Below are positions 50,916 to 59,306 of a stretch of 64,000 nt of DNA, one piece after another. The notes beneath the pieces are model-generated. The model worked only from the letters and a program-made list of their open reading frames with translations, had not been told where the DNA came from and did not search any database. A program made the translations under genes and the position numbers. This stretch comes from Rudaea cellulosilytica DSM 22992 (GTDB lineage Bacteria; Pseudomonadota; Gammaproteobacteria; Xanthomonadales; Rhodanobacteraceae), in NCBI RefSeq assembly GCF_000378125.1, contig NZ_KB899241.1, positions 1,401,652-1,465,651 of the forward strand. The letters run 5' to 3'. Numbering within the stretch: the stretch's first letter is position 1; every line of letters begins with the position of its first letter.

Positions 50916-52508
50916 CTATTTTGACAGCGCGCTGTCGTAGAACTTGACGAGATCGGATTTCATCTGCTTGAGCGCATCGAGGTTGAGATAGACCATGTGC
51001 CCCGACGGGTAATAGCTGAAGCTCAGGTTCTTGCGCAGGCTCGGGTCGATGTCGAGATGGGCGAGATCGTATTCGGTGGCGAAGAATGGCGTGGCCAGAT
51101 CGTACCAGCCGTTCGCCGACAGCACCTTGAGATGCGGATTGGTGCGCATCGCCTCGGACAGATCGCCGACCATCGCCGGCAGCTGCACCTTGCGCGTCGA
51201 GCCGGAGATCGCATGCCGCCAGTCCCACTCGCCGATCGCCGCACCGGCGTTCATGCGATACGGCACGTCGCTCGGATACTTCAATTCGCGCGTCAGATAG
51301 TCGTTGATCGCGGAGAAGAACGCGCCGCTGATCGCCGTGCTCGACGGATCGAACTCGGGCGATTCGCCCGCGGCGTCGGCGTCGATGCCTTCGAAGCGGC
51401 CGTCGAAGCGGCCGAGCGTGCGGCGCTGGTCGCGCAGCAGTTCCTTGCGGAAGCGCGGCTGGCTGACGCGCAGGTTGGCGTCCTTCAGGTACTGCGGCGA
51501 CAGGCCGATGTAGCGGCTGAGTTTTTGCGCGATCGCGTCGCGCTCGGCTGGGCTCAGGTCCTGGCCCTTGGCCAACGCCACCGAATATTCGCCGCGCGCG
51601 AAACCGCGCACCTCGTCGACGAACGGCTCCAGCGACGCGGGCTTGTTCGGAACCTTGTTGTGGTACCAGGCGATCGCCGCGAACGTCGGCAGCAGGTTGA
51701 CGTAATCGTTGTCGAGGCCGGGCATGCGCGAGGCGTAATTCAGGATCGACGACAGCAGCACGACGCCGTTGAGCGCCACGCCGTGGCTTTCGAGATAGCG
51801 CGCAAGGCCGGCCGAACGCGGCGTGCCGTAGGACTCGCCAAACAGGAACTTCGGCGAGTTCCAGCGTTGGTTCACGGTGATGTAGCGGACGATGAAGCGG
51901 CCGAACGCGTCGATGTCCTGGTCGGTGCCCCAGAAGCGCTTGTTCGGATTGTCGTCCTTGTCCTTCTCGGCAGGCTTGCCGTCCTTGTCCTTGGGCAGGC
52001 CGTGCGAATAGCCGGTGCCGATCGCGTCGACGAAGACGAGATCGCTCTTGTCGAGCAGACTGTCGGCATTGCCGGTGACCTGATACGGCGCCGGCGCGGT
52101 CGCCTCGGGACTCGACGTGGCCACGCGCACCGGACCGAACGAGCCCATGTGCAGCCACAGACTCGCCGAGCCGGGACCGCCGTTGTAGAAGAAGGTTACC
52201 GGGCGCTTTTCGGAATCCTTGCCGTCGCCGACAGTGTAGGCGACGTAGAACACGCTCGCGTCGGGTGCGTCCTTGTCGTCGCGGATCGTCAGCGTGCCCG
52301 CGGTCGCCTTGTAGGCGTAGTTGCGGCCGTTGATCGATACGCTGTGGCTCGTGACGACCGATTTCTCTTCGGCGGCTTTGGCTTTTTCTTTATCCTTCGC
52401 CGCCGCAGATTTCGCCTCCGGCTTCTCCGCCTCGTCGTGCTCGACGGCCATGGCCATGCCGCTGGTGACCAACAGGATGGACAGGGCACAACTCAGGCTT
52501 CTGCGCAT
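50916..52508 (-). CDS. Exported S10-family serine carboxypeptidase
   Basis: 530-aa alpha/beta-hydrolase peptidase. Signal peptide about 1-22 (LSILLVTSGMAMAVE); residues about 23-50 are Lys/Ala/Glu-rich. The oxyanion stretch FFYNGGPGSASLWLHMGSFG is intact. The nucleophile is in FGESYGTPRS (Ser about 223), Asp in NGWYDLATPF (about 468) and His in PSGHMVY (about 503). ATG 52508 has a GAGGAG ribosome site. With the M1 enzyme it makes a pair attacking peptides from both ends. Confidence 0.93.
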   Translation of the reverse strand: MRRSLSCALSILLVTSGMAMAVEHDEAEKPEAKSAAAKDKEKAKAAEEKSVVTSHSVSINGRNYAYKATAGTLTIRDDKDAPDASVFYVAYTVGDGKDSEKRPVTFFYNGGPGSASLWLHMGSFGPVRVATSSPEATAPAPYQVTGNADSLLDKSDLVFVDAIGTGYSHGLPKDKDGKPAEKDKDDNPNKRFWGTDQDIDAFGRFIVRYITVNQRWNSPKFLFGESYGTPRSAGLARYLESHGVALNGVVLLSSILNYASRMPGLDNDYVNLLPTFAAIAWYHNKVPNKPASLEPFVDEVRGFARGEYSVALAKGQDLSPAERDAIAQKLSRYIGLSPQYLKDANLRVSQPRFRKELLRDQRRTLGRFDGRFEGIDADAAGESPEFDPSSTAISGAFFSAINDYLTRELKYPSDVPYRMNAGAAIGEWDWRHAISGSTRKVQLPAMVGDLSEAMRTNPHLKVLSANGWYDLATPFFATEYDLAHLDIDPSLRKNLSFSYYPSGHMVYLNLDALKQMKSDLVKFYDSALSK

Positions 52509-52596
52509 GGCGACTCCTCGGGCGAAAGTCCGCCATTTTGCCGCAGCGGAAAACCGCCGCACCGTGCCGAAAGCCCTGGGCGAACGGATCGAGGTG

Positions 52597-53361
52597 TTAA
52601 ATCTTGTAACCGCGATGGATCGCGACGATGCCGCCGGTGAGGTTGCGCACGTCGACGCGCGCGAAGCCGGCGGTTTCCATCATCGCCTTGAGCGTGGCCT
52701 GGTCGGGATGCTTGCGGATCGATTCGGCGAGGTACTGATAACTTTCCGCATCGCCGGCGATCAGCGAGCCGAGGCGCGGCAGCACCTGGAACGAATGGAA
52801 ATCGTAGAGTTTCTTCAGCAGCGGATCGCGCACCGCGGAGAATTCGAGGATCAACGCGCGCCCGCCGACGCGCAGCACACGCTGCATCTCGCGCAGCGCG
52901 GCGTCCTTGTCGGTGACGTTGCGCAGGCCGAACGCGATCGTCACCGCATCGAAGCTCGCGTCGGGAAACGGCAGTGCCTGCGCATTCACCTGGGCGTACG
53001 CCAAGCCGCGCACGCGGCCTTCGTTCAACAGCCGATCGCGGCCCTCGCGCAGCATCGCCGCGTTGATGTCGCCGAGCACGACGCGGCCACTCGCGCCGAC
53101 CATCGGCAACAGCAGCGCGGCGATATCGCCCGTGCCGCCGGCGAGATCGAGCACCGCATCGCCCGCGCGCACGCCGCTCGTCGCCGCGAACCAGCGCTTC
53201 CACAGACGGTGGACGCCGAACGACATCGCATCGTTCATCAGGTCGTACTTGGACGCGACCGAAGTAAACACCTTGCCGACGAGCTTTTCCTTCTCGGCCA
53301 CGGGCACGTCGCGGTAGCCGAAATGGGTGGTGTCGGCCGGGTTCGGATTCGTTTCGCTCAT
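52597..53361 (-). CDS. ubiE: Ubiquinone/menaquinone C-methyltransferase UbiE
   Basis: SAM-dependent methyltransferase of quinone synthesis, 254 aa. Signature 1 is [20 protein letters not shown], the SAM loop is [15 protein letters not shown], and signature 2 is the [15 protein letters not shown] region. The N-terminal STHFGYRDV-type start ([14 protein letters not shown]) is standard. It lies 88 bp upstream of the S10 gene on the same strand; linkage is unclear. Confidence 0.96.
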   Translation of the reverse strand: MSETNPNPADTTHFGYRDVPVAEKEKLVGKVFTSVASKYDLMNDAMSFGVHRLWKRWFAATSGVRAGDAVLDLAGGTGDIAALLLPMVGASGRVVLGDINAAMLREGRDRLLNEGRVRGLAYAQVNAQALPFPDASFDAVTIAFGLRNVTDKDAALREMQRVLRVGGRALILEFSAVRDPLLKKLYDFHSFQVLPRLGSLIAGDAESYQYLAESIRKHPDQATLKAMMETAGFARVDVRNLTGGIVAIHRGYKI

Positions 53362-53384
53362 GCGCCTATCTTAACCCACCGCGT

Positions 53385-54290
53385 TCAACGCAAGGCCTGC
53401 GCGAGCGCCTTCTGCACTTCGGTCGCGATGTCGTCCTGGATCATCAGCAGATCGTCCACGGGGCGGTCGTAGGTTTCGGACCAGAGCACATAGCCGTCGT
53501 CGGCGCGCATCAGCCGTGCGGCCACGCGTAGGGTCGATGCCGACTTGCGCACGCTGCCATCGAGCACGTAAACGACGCCGAGCTGCCGGCCGACGTCGGC
53601 CACCGCAAGCTGCTTGCCTTTGAGGTAGAACGACGCGGTCGGCGCCGGTACGCGCAGGCCGGGAATCTTGCTGAGTTTGCCGATCAATTCCTCGGTGATG
53701 CCGTCGGCGAACTCTTCCTGGACCATGCCCTCGGTGAGATCGAGAAACGGCAGCACGCCGATCGACGGCGGTGCAGCGTGCGCGGCCACGGCCTCGCCCG
53801 CGGGATGGCGGTTCGCGAACAGCCAGGCCATGCCGAGGATCGCGATCAGCGCGATGACTGTGGCGAGTGCAATCCAGCGCCTCGTCGGTTTGGCTGGACC
53901 GGGCGCGGCAGCCGCGGATGCCTGCGGCGCCGTTTCGGCAGGTTCGGCAGCGTCGTCCGTCCACGGTCCGACTGCCGCGATCATGCGATAGCCGAGGCGC
54001 GGCACGGTCGCAATGTAGGCCGGCCGCTTTGGATCATCGCCGAGCTGGCGGCGCAACGAAGTGACGGCCTGATAGACCGAATCGGGCGTGACGATCACGC
54101 CGGCCCAGACCCGGTCGAGCAGTTCGTCGATGCTGACCACTTCGCCGGCGCGCGCGGCGAGGTGCAACAGCAAGCGCAGCGTGCGCGCATCGAGACGCAC
54201 GGGCTCGCCGCCCGAGCGCGAGATCTCGCCGGCAAGGGCGTCCACACGCCAGGCGCCGATGCGCAGCGGAAATTTCGCCGATTCGTTCAT
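53385..54290 (-). CDS. Membrane-anchored winged-helix (OmpR/CadC-type) regulator with TolB/FlgO-like periplasmic domain
   Basis: 301 aa. Residues about 8-105 are an OmpR/PhoB-type DNA-binding domain (LDARTLRLLLHLAARAGEVV; SVYQAVTSLRRQLGDDPKRP). A Pro/Ala linker leads to one TM at about 138-160 (IALATVIALIAILGMAWLF). Residues about 172-300 are a periplasmic domain (IGVLPFLDLTEGMVQEEFAD, TASFYLKGKQLAVADVGRQL) like that of the CadC-type adenylate-cyclase-associated regulators. No TPR tail is present, so it is shorter than many relatives. It is divergent from the YceI gene, whose upstream region holds phased direct repeats. Confidence 0.85.
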   Translation of the reverse strand: MNESAKFPLRIGAWRVDALAGEISRSGGEPVRLDARTLRLLLHLAARAGEVVSIDELLDRVWAGVIVTPDSVYQAVTSLRRQLGDDPKRPAYIATVPRLGYRMIAAVGPWTDDAAEPAETAPQASAAAAPGPAKPTRRWIALATVIALIAILGMAWLFANRHPAGEAVAAHAAPPSIGVLPFLDLTEGMVQEEFADGITEELIGKLSKIPGLRVPAPTASFYLKGKQLAVADVGRQLGVVYVLDGSVRKSASTLRVAARLMRADDGYVLWSETYDRPVDDLLMIQDDIATEVQKALAQALR

Positions 54291-54365
54291 GTCGCCGGAT
54301 CGAAATGCGGGCGTGAAGTATAGCGGGGCCGCGCTCGTGCCTTGAGCGGGCGCGACGACTGCTTC

Positions 54366-54403
54366 TTTCAGAGAATTTCAGGACGTTTCAGGCGCGGCTC
54401 AGG
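54366..54403. promoter_or_regulatory. Phased TTTCAG direct repeats, candidate operator of the winged-helix regulator
   Basis: TTTCAG occurs at 54366, 54376 and 54386, and a variant GCTCAG at 54397, giving 10, 10 and 11-bp periods. One-turn direct repeats are the usual binding geometry of OmpR/PhoB-type domains, and such a regulator starts at 54290, facing away. The site lies about 85-120 bp upstream of the YceI start. Confidence 0.65.
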
Positions 54404-54486
54404 ACTTGCGCGGCGCGATCCCGGCACAGTCGGCGCGCGTTTCGTTCATCCACAGTCGACATTGCCAGCCCCAAAAAGGAGTCCCC

Positions 54487-55134
54487 ATGCTGCACCGTTC
54501 CATTCTCGCCGCCGCGCTCGGGCTCGTCTCGCTGTCCGCGCAGGCGACGACCTACACGTTCGAGCCGAACTACACCCAGGGCATCGCGCGCTGGGTCCAT
54601 CTCGGCTTCGCCAACCCGACCCTGCAGTTCGGCCAGGGCGAAGGTTCGCTCGAGTTCGATCCGGCCGATCCGGCCAAGGCGCGGGTCACGGTCACGATCC
54701 CGCTCGACAAATTCACCACGAGCGTGCCCGATCTCGACGAGCACCTGCGTTCGGCCGATTTCTTCGAGACGGCGAAGTACCCGACCGCCACATTCAAGAG
54801 CAATCGCGTCGAAAAGGGCGCGATGGCCGACCAATACAAAGTCAGCGGCGAACTCGAGCTGCATGGCCTGCGCAAACCCGTCGTGCTCGACGTGCGCCTG
54901 AACAGGATCGGTGTGAATCCGCGCAACAACTTGGCGACGATCGGCTTCGACGCGATGACCACGCTGAAGCGCTCGGACTTCGGCCTCGGCCGTTTCGTGC
55001 CGCAGGTCAGCGATGAGATCCGCATCGAGATCACGGCTGAGGCGGCGGAAGCGAAGAGCTACGCCGAATCGCTGAAAAAGCTGGCCGAAGAAGAAGCGGC
55101 GGAAAAGGCCAAGGCGGCGGCGAAAAAGAACTGA
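54487..55134 (+). CDS. Periplasmic YceI-family protein
   Basis: 215 aa. Signal peptide about 1-20 (ILAAALGLVSLSAQA). The YceI lipocalin-like barrel is seen in YTFEPNYTQGIARWVHLGFA, LDEHLRSADFFETAKYPTAT and VSGELELHGLRKPVVLDV; the family binds isoprenoid-like lipids in a hydrophobic pocket. The C-terminal 30 residues are a Glu/Ala/Lys helix (KKLAEEEAAEKAKAAAKK), an unusual charged extension. ATG 54487 follows AAAAAGGAG. It is divergent from the winged-helix regulator and possibly its target. Confidence 0.93.
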   Translation: MLHRSILAAALGLVSLSAQATTYTFEPNYTQGIARWVHLGFANPTLQFGQGEGSLEFDPADPAKARVTVTIPLDKFTTSVPDLDEHLRSADFFETAKYPTATFKSNRVEKGAMADQYKVSGELELHGLRKPVVLDVRLNRIGVNPRNNLATIGFDAMTTLKRSDFGLGRFVPQVSDEIRIEITAEAAEAKSYAESLKKLAEEEAAEKAKAAAKKN

Positions 55135-55149
55135 GTCGGTCGAACCGGC

Positions 55150-55181
55150 GATCGGCCGCCACGCTTTCGTGGCGGCTGATC
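55150..55181. terminator. 14-bp stem-loop after the YceI gene
   Basis: GATCGGCCGCCACG pairs with CGTGGCGGCTGATC (one G-T wobble) around a CTTT loop, 16 bp after the YceI stop and 38 bp after the convergent DUF4337 gene. There is no clear T-run, so it probably serves both convergent genes. Confidence 0.6.
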
Positions 55182-55218
55182 GTCTAGTGCGCGCGGTGTC
55201 GTCCGGCCAAATGGCGGA

Positions 55219-55803
55219 TCAGTGTGCGAACAGCGCCCAGAAGAAGATGGCCGCGCCGACGAGACCGAGTGCGGCCGATCCGATCCACGCCAGCCGCTTG
55301 CGCGTCAGCGCGGCGACGGCGCCGAGCGCGATCGCGACCTGCAGCATCGCCACCGAGTAGGCGAAATAGTGGTGCTGATGGATCAGGTGATCGGCTTCCT
55401 TGCCCTTTTCGTCGCGCTCGTGCTCGAACTCCTCGGCCTTCTTCTTGGCTTCCTGCTGTTCGTCCTTGTAGCGCTGGATATTCTTTTCGGTCTCGGGCGA
55501 AACCGGCTTGTCCGCGCTCGTGAGCACGCCTCGCTGGGCCTCGAGCACGACGGCCTTGATGCCTTTGGCCTGGTAGTACGCCCATTGATCGGAGGCTTGC
55601 GCTTGCAACTGCGTCGCCTCGGTCTTGAGCGCGAGTGCCTCATTGACCGTGCTGCCGGCGAGCAGAGATGCCACCGCCGCGACAGCGGCGAACAGCGCCG
55701 TGGTCAATGCGATCGTGCGCAGCAGTGAGCCTTCTTCCTTCTCGATTTCCTCGTGAATGGCTTCCTGCAGCTTATCGGTGTCGATTTCGATTTCTTCGGG
55801 CAT
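55219..55803 (-). CDS. DUF4337 family membrane protein
   Basis: 194 aa. An acidic N-terminus (PEEIEIDTDKLQEAIHEEIE) is followed by TM1 at about 27-48 (TIALTTALFAAVAAVASLLA). A coiled-coil-like charged region spans about 100-140, and two C-terminal TMs lie at about 142-192. The SDQWAYYQAKGIKAVVLEAQ element is the DUF4337 hallmark. Function unknown. It converges on the YceI gene. Confidence 0.9.
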   Translation of the reverse strand: MPEEIEIDTDKLQEAIHEEIEKEEGSLLRTIALTTALFAAVAAVASLLAGSTVNEALALKTEATQLQAQASDQWAYYQAKGIKAVVLEAQRGVLTSADKPVSPETEKNIQRYKDEQQEAKKKAEEFEHERDEKGKEADHLIHQHHYFAYSVAMLQVAIALGAVAALTRKRLAWIGSAALGLVGAAIFFWALFAH

Positions 55804-55909
55804 GACGAGTTCTCTTCAAGTGATGAGCTTGGCCGGTTCAACCCCGATTTTTCGACTGCATCCCCTCTGTTAGTCTAGCGCAAGCCCCGTCTTCTCCGCG
55901 GTTTTCGCC

Positions 55910-57886
55910 ATGACCGGACCATTGCCAGCTCCGCCTTCCGTTTGGTCGCGCCGCCGCTTCGGGCGCTGGGCGCTCGGCCTGATCGCGGGAGCCGCTGCGC
56001 CGTGGGCGCGGATGCGCGCAGGCGAGACCGAAGACTACGAAGTCGTCGTGCTGCGCGATCAAATGGTGCGCATGCGCGACGGCGTCCGTCTCGCGACCGA
56101 CGTCTATCTGCCGGCGCGCAACGGCAAACCGGTCGCGCAGCGCTTTGCGGTCATCCTCGAGCGCACGCCGTATGGCAAGACGCTCGCCAGCCGCTCCGAA
56201 CGCACGCCGGATAACCCACAGCCGAAATCGCGTGCCGAGGTTGCGGAATTCTTCGTGCGCCGCGGCTATGCCGTGATCTATCAGGACTGCCGCGGGCGCT
56301 ACGGCTCCGAGGGCACCTTCGTCAAATATCTCGCCGACGGCAACGACGGCTATGACACCTGCGCGTGGATACTCAAGCAAGCGTGGTCGAACGGCCGCAT
56401 CGGCACGATGGGCTTGTCGTACGCGGCGCACACACAAGGTGCGCTCGGCAGTGCCGGCGCACCCGGGGTGAAGGCGATGTTCCTCGACTCGGGCGGCTTC
56501 GCCAATGCTTATCAAGGCGGCATCCGCCAGGGTGGCGCGTTCGAGCTCAAGCAGGCGACCTGGGCGTTCTCCGAAGCGGCCGAGAGTCCGCAGATTCGAT
56601 CGGATCCGAAGAAACTCGAAGCCTACAAGGCGATCGACATCAAGCGCTGGTTCGCGCGCCTGCCGTGGCATCGCGGTGATTCTCCGCTCGCGCTCGCGCC
56701 CGACTACGAAAACTACTTGTTCGAGCAATGGCAGCACGGCAACTTCGACGCCTACTGGAAGCAGCTCGGCATCTACGCCGAGGGCTTCTACGACCGGTAC
56801 TGCGATGCGGCGATGGTGCATATGTCGTCGTGGTTCGACCCGTATCCGCGCACGGCGACGCAGAACTATCTCGGGCTGAAAAAACACAAGCGCGGACCGG
56901 TGCGCCTGATTCTCGGTCCGTGGACGCATGGCGACCGTCAACTGACCTATGCGGGCGATGTCGACTTCGGCGCCGAGGCGACGGTCGATGGTCATCTCGC
57001 GCCGGATTTCCTCACCCTGCGTCTGCGCTGGTTCGACCGCTGGCTCAAGGGCAGCGCCAATGGCGTCGACGCGGAAGCGCCCGTGCGCCCGTTCGTCATG
57101 GGCGGCGGCAGCGGGCGCAAGAATGCGGAAGGGCGCATGCAGCACGGCGGCCGCTGGCGCAACGAGCGCGACTGGCCGCTGCCGGGCATGCGCCTTGTGC
57201 CGCATTATTTTCACCCCGACGGCGCGCTGACGCAGGCGCCGCCACAAGCCGATGCCGCGCATCGCGAGTATCGCTACGATCCGAAGCACCCGGTGCCGAC
57301 GATCGGCGGCACGGTGACTTCGGGCAAGCCGGTCATGGTCGGCGGCGCGTTCGACCAGCGCGAGGCAGCGCAATTCTTCGGTTCGACCGAGCCGTATCGC
57401 GCGCTTGCCGAGCGCGAGGACGTGCTCGTGTTCCAGACCGAGCCGCTGCACGAGGACCTTGAAGTCACGGGGCCTTTGCTCTTCGAGCTATGGGTTTCGT
57501 CGGACGCGCCGGATACGGATTTCACCGCCAAGCTCATCGACGTCTATCCGCCGAACGAGGACTATCCGCACGGCTACGCGATGAATCTCACCGACGGCAT
57601 CCTGCGCATGCGCTACCGCGACTCCTGGGAAAAGCCGGCAATGATGAAAAGTGGAGAAATATACAAAATCCGCATCGAGGCCTTCCCGACTTCGAATCTG
57701 TTCCAGCGCGGGCATCGTCTGCGCGTCGATATATCGAGCAGCAATTTCCCGCACTTCGACGCGAATCCGAACTCCGGGGAAGCCGAGGGTTTTGCCGAAC
57801 ATCCGCGCGTGGCGACGAACCGCCTGCATCTCGACCGCACGCGGCCATCGCACGTGCTGCTGCCGGTCATCCCGGCACGGCGCTGA
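55910..57886 (+). CDS. Tat-exported CocE/NonD family hydrolase
   Basis: 658-aa alpha/beta-hydrolase with a C-terminal jelly-roll (X-Pro dipeptidyl-peptidase C-type) domain. The twin-arginine start SRRRFGRWALGLIAGAAAP suggests Tat export. The catalytic core has QDCRGRYGSEG, nucleophile motif GLSYAAHTQ (Ser), and the His in LGPWTHGDR. The usual small residues after GxSY are Ala-Ala rather than the Gly pattern. Relatives cleave esters, such as cocaine or glutaryl-ACA, or peptides; the substrate is unknown here. It meets the DUF971 gene tail to tail with no gap. Confidence 0.88.
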   Translation: MTGPLPAPPSVWSRRRFGRWALGLIAGAAAPWARMRAGETEDYEVVVLRDQMVRMRDGVRLATDVYLPARNGKPVAQRFAVILERTPYGKTLASRSERTPDNPQPKSRAEVAEFFVRRGYAVIYQDCRGRYGSEGTFVKYLADGNDGYDTCAWILKQAWSNGRIGTMGLSYAAHTQGALGSAGAPGVKAMFLDSGGFANAYQGGIRQGGAFELKQATWAFSEAAESPQIRSDPKKLEAYKAIDIKRWFARLPWHRGDSPLALAPDYENYLFEQWQHGNFDAYWKQLGIYAEGFYDRYCDAAMVHMSSWFDPYPRTATQNYLGLKKHKRGPVRLILGPWTHGDRQLTYAGDVDFGAEATVDGHLAPDFLTLRLRWFDRWLKGSANGVDAEAPVRPFVMGGGSGRKNAEGRMQHGGRWRNERDWPLPGMRLVPHYFHPDGALTQAPPQADAAHREYRYDPKHPVPTIGGTVTSGKPVMVGGAFDQREAAQFFGSTEPYRALAEREDVLVFQTEPLHEDLEVTGPLLFELWVSSDAPDTDFTAKLIDVYPPNEDYPHGYAMNLTDGILRMRYRDSWEKPAMMKSGEIYKIRIEAFPTSNLFQRGHRLRVDISSSNFPHFDANPNSGEAEGFAEHPRVATNRLHLDRTRPSHVLLPVIPARR

Positions 57887-58258
57887 TCAGAGCTGCGGCG
57901 CGCGCGACTTGCCCGCGGCGGCAAGCTCGTCGAGATAGGCCTGCCATTTCGCGGCCTGGTGCTTGCCGAGGTCGTAGAGCACGCTCCAGGAATAGATGCC
58001 GGTGTCGTGGCCGTCGTCGAAACGCAGGAGCACGCCGTACTGGCCGACCGGCGCGATTTCGGCGATGCCCACGTTCTGCTTGCCGTACTGAAGCACGCGC
58101 TGGCTCGGGCCGTGGCCTTGCACTTCCGCACTGGGCGAATGCACGCGCAGGTATTCGCAGGGCAGGCGGAATGTCTCGCCCGTGTCGAAGGCGACTTCGA
58201 GCACGCGCGAGGCGCGATGCAGGGTGATATCGGTCGGCTGTGGCGCGGCCCCGGTCAT
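57887..58258 (-). CDS. DUF971 (gamma-butyrobetaine-hydroxylase-like N-terminal) protein
   Basis: 123-aa protein with a single GBBH-like N-terminal domain (ITLHRASRVLEVAFDTGETF, FRLPCEYLRVHSPSAEVQGH). In larger proteins this domain is a small beta-rich zinc module; alone it is of unknown function. GYGVLLRFDDGHDTGIYSW-type sequence (here QYGVLLRFDDGHDTGIYSW) ends it. ATG 58258 is used. It belongs to the hslV-hslU downstream group, a conserved neighbourhood in related bacteria. Confidence 0.88.
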   Translation of the reverse strand: MTGAAPQPTDITLHRASRVLEVAFDTGETFRLPCEYLRVHSPSAEVQGHGPSQRVLQYGKQNVGIAEIAPVGQYGVLLRFDDGHDTGIYSWSVLYDLGKHQAAKWQAYLDELAAAGKSRAPQL

Positions 58259-58283
58259 GGCGCTGCCGCCCGGTGCCGGTCGC

Positions 58284-58610
58284 TTACTGGAATCTTCCAC
58301 CGCTGATGCGGCCATCGCCGCCGACTTCGGCGAAGTAGCGACTGTTGTTGTAGCGCATCTCCATCGTCGTCGGCATGTTCGGCAAGATCAGCAGCACGTC
58401 GGGATAGGCGGCATGGAATTCGTCCGCGGTCGGTCGGCGCGCGATGAACGCATCGAACGCGGCCATGTCGGTGACGAATCCGCGCACCGGCACCGGTGCG
58501 GCTTGCGATTTGGATGAAGAGGCAGACATGCCAGGCTGTCCGGAATGAGCGCAACCGGCGAGCGCCGCGACTGCGGCACAGAAGAAGAGCCAACGGGTCG
58601 GCCGTTTCAC
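58284..58610 (-). CDS. Small lipoprotein of unknown function
   Basis: 108 aa from GTG 58610. A lipoprotein signal spans about 1-19 (LFFCAAVAALAGC) with the Cys acceptor, then a Ser/Gln-rich linker. The mature core (FVTDMAAFDAFIARRPTADE, MPTTMEMRYNNSRYFAEVGG) looks like a compact alpha/beta domain with a conserved-looking Gly-rich end. It is not recognised as a named family. It begins 7 bp after the upstream unknown gene and precedes DUF971 by 25 bp; all three probably share one transcript. Confidence 0.72.
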   Translation of the reverse strand: MKRPTRWLFFCAAVAALAGCAHSGQPGMSASSSKSQAAPVPVRGFVTDMAAFDAFIARRPTADEFHAAYPDVLLILPNMPTTMEMRYNNSRYFAEVGGDGRISGGRFQ

Positions 58611-58617
58611 GCTGCGC

Positions 58618-59253
58618 TCAGGACGCGGGCAGCGCTTCAGGCGGCAGCGGAATCGGCGGCACGCCGGCGATGCGCGCGAGCAGCAGCATGTATGCCGTGC
58701 CGAACGCGATCGAACCGATCGCCGGGAACTCGTACGCGCCCGTGTCGGGATACCAGTTGGCGTTCGGATCGACCTCCTGCAGCAGCAGTGCGTCGGGCTC
58801 GGCGCCGGTGAGGCGGCCGACATAGCTGATTTCGCCGGTCTCGTCGTCGAGCATGTTGAGCGAGATCAGCGGCGTCACCGACGATGCCGACTGCGCGATC
58901 GTCTGCCAGTCGGCAAGATCGATCTCGGGCAGCGCCGGCAATGCTTCCTCATTGAGCTTGAGTGCGCGCTCGACGAACTCGCGACCGGGATCTTCCTCGA
59001 CATGGCTCACATCGGACAGTGCGATCGCGAGGAAACCGTCGAAGCGCATCGCGTCGGAGACTTCCGCGATCAGCGCGAACTCGGTCGACATGCCGATCAC
59101 GTAGCCGTGGGTCCAGCCCGCGGAAATCTTCTCGCGCATCACGCGCACGGGCACGCGCCCGTCGAGCGCCTCGCGCAACTGCGCGCGCGCGCCACGGCCG
59201 CGGAACTGGACGACGTTGTTTCCGCCTTCGCGGTGGTGGTTGATGATTGCCAT
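58618..59253 (-). CDS. Unknown 211-aa cytoplasmic protein downstream of hslU
   Basis: Not recognised. 211 aa, no signal peptide or TM. It opens with HHREGGNNVVQFRGRGARAQ and then has a compact domain (MREKISAGWTHGYVIGMSTE, FALIAEVSDAMRFDGFLAIA) and an acidic middle. GRLTGAEPDALLLQEVDPNA and SIAFGTAYMLLLARIAG follow near the end. The pattern suggests a beta-barrel-like binding domain repeated twice, but no family is assigned. It is 53 bp after hslU with a small hairpin between. Confidence 0.7.
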   Translation of the reverse strand: MAIINHHREGGNNVVQFRGRGARAQLREALDGRVPVRVMREKISAGWTHGYVIGMSTEFALIAEVSDAMRFDGFLAIALSDVSHVEEDPGREFVERALKLNEEALPALPEIDLADWQTIAQSASSVTPLISLNMLDDETGEISYVGRLTGAEPDALLLQEVDPNANWYPDTGAYEFPAIGSIAFGTAYMLLLARIAGVPPIPLPPEALPAS

Positions 59254-59278
59254 TTCTATGCTTTTACCAATTCTTGCT

Positions 59279-59295
59279 TTCCCGGAAAACGGGAA
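59279..59295. other. Small hairpin between hslU and the next gene
   Basis: TTCCCG-GAAAA-CGGGAA makes a 6-bp stem and 5-nt loop 11 bp after hslU (reading leftward). There is no T-run; it could attenuate expression of the downstream unknown genes. Confidence 0.35.
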
Positions 59296-59306
59296 GACGA
59301 GCAGAG

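Noticed and set aside
49027-52158. A 1043-codon open reading that appears to fuse the M1 peptidase to upstream sequence
   Set aside because: The upstream part is an antiparallel-looking Arg/Gly-rich shadow in a different frame of the S10 gene; signal peptide and ribosome site place the M1 start at 50907.
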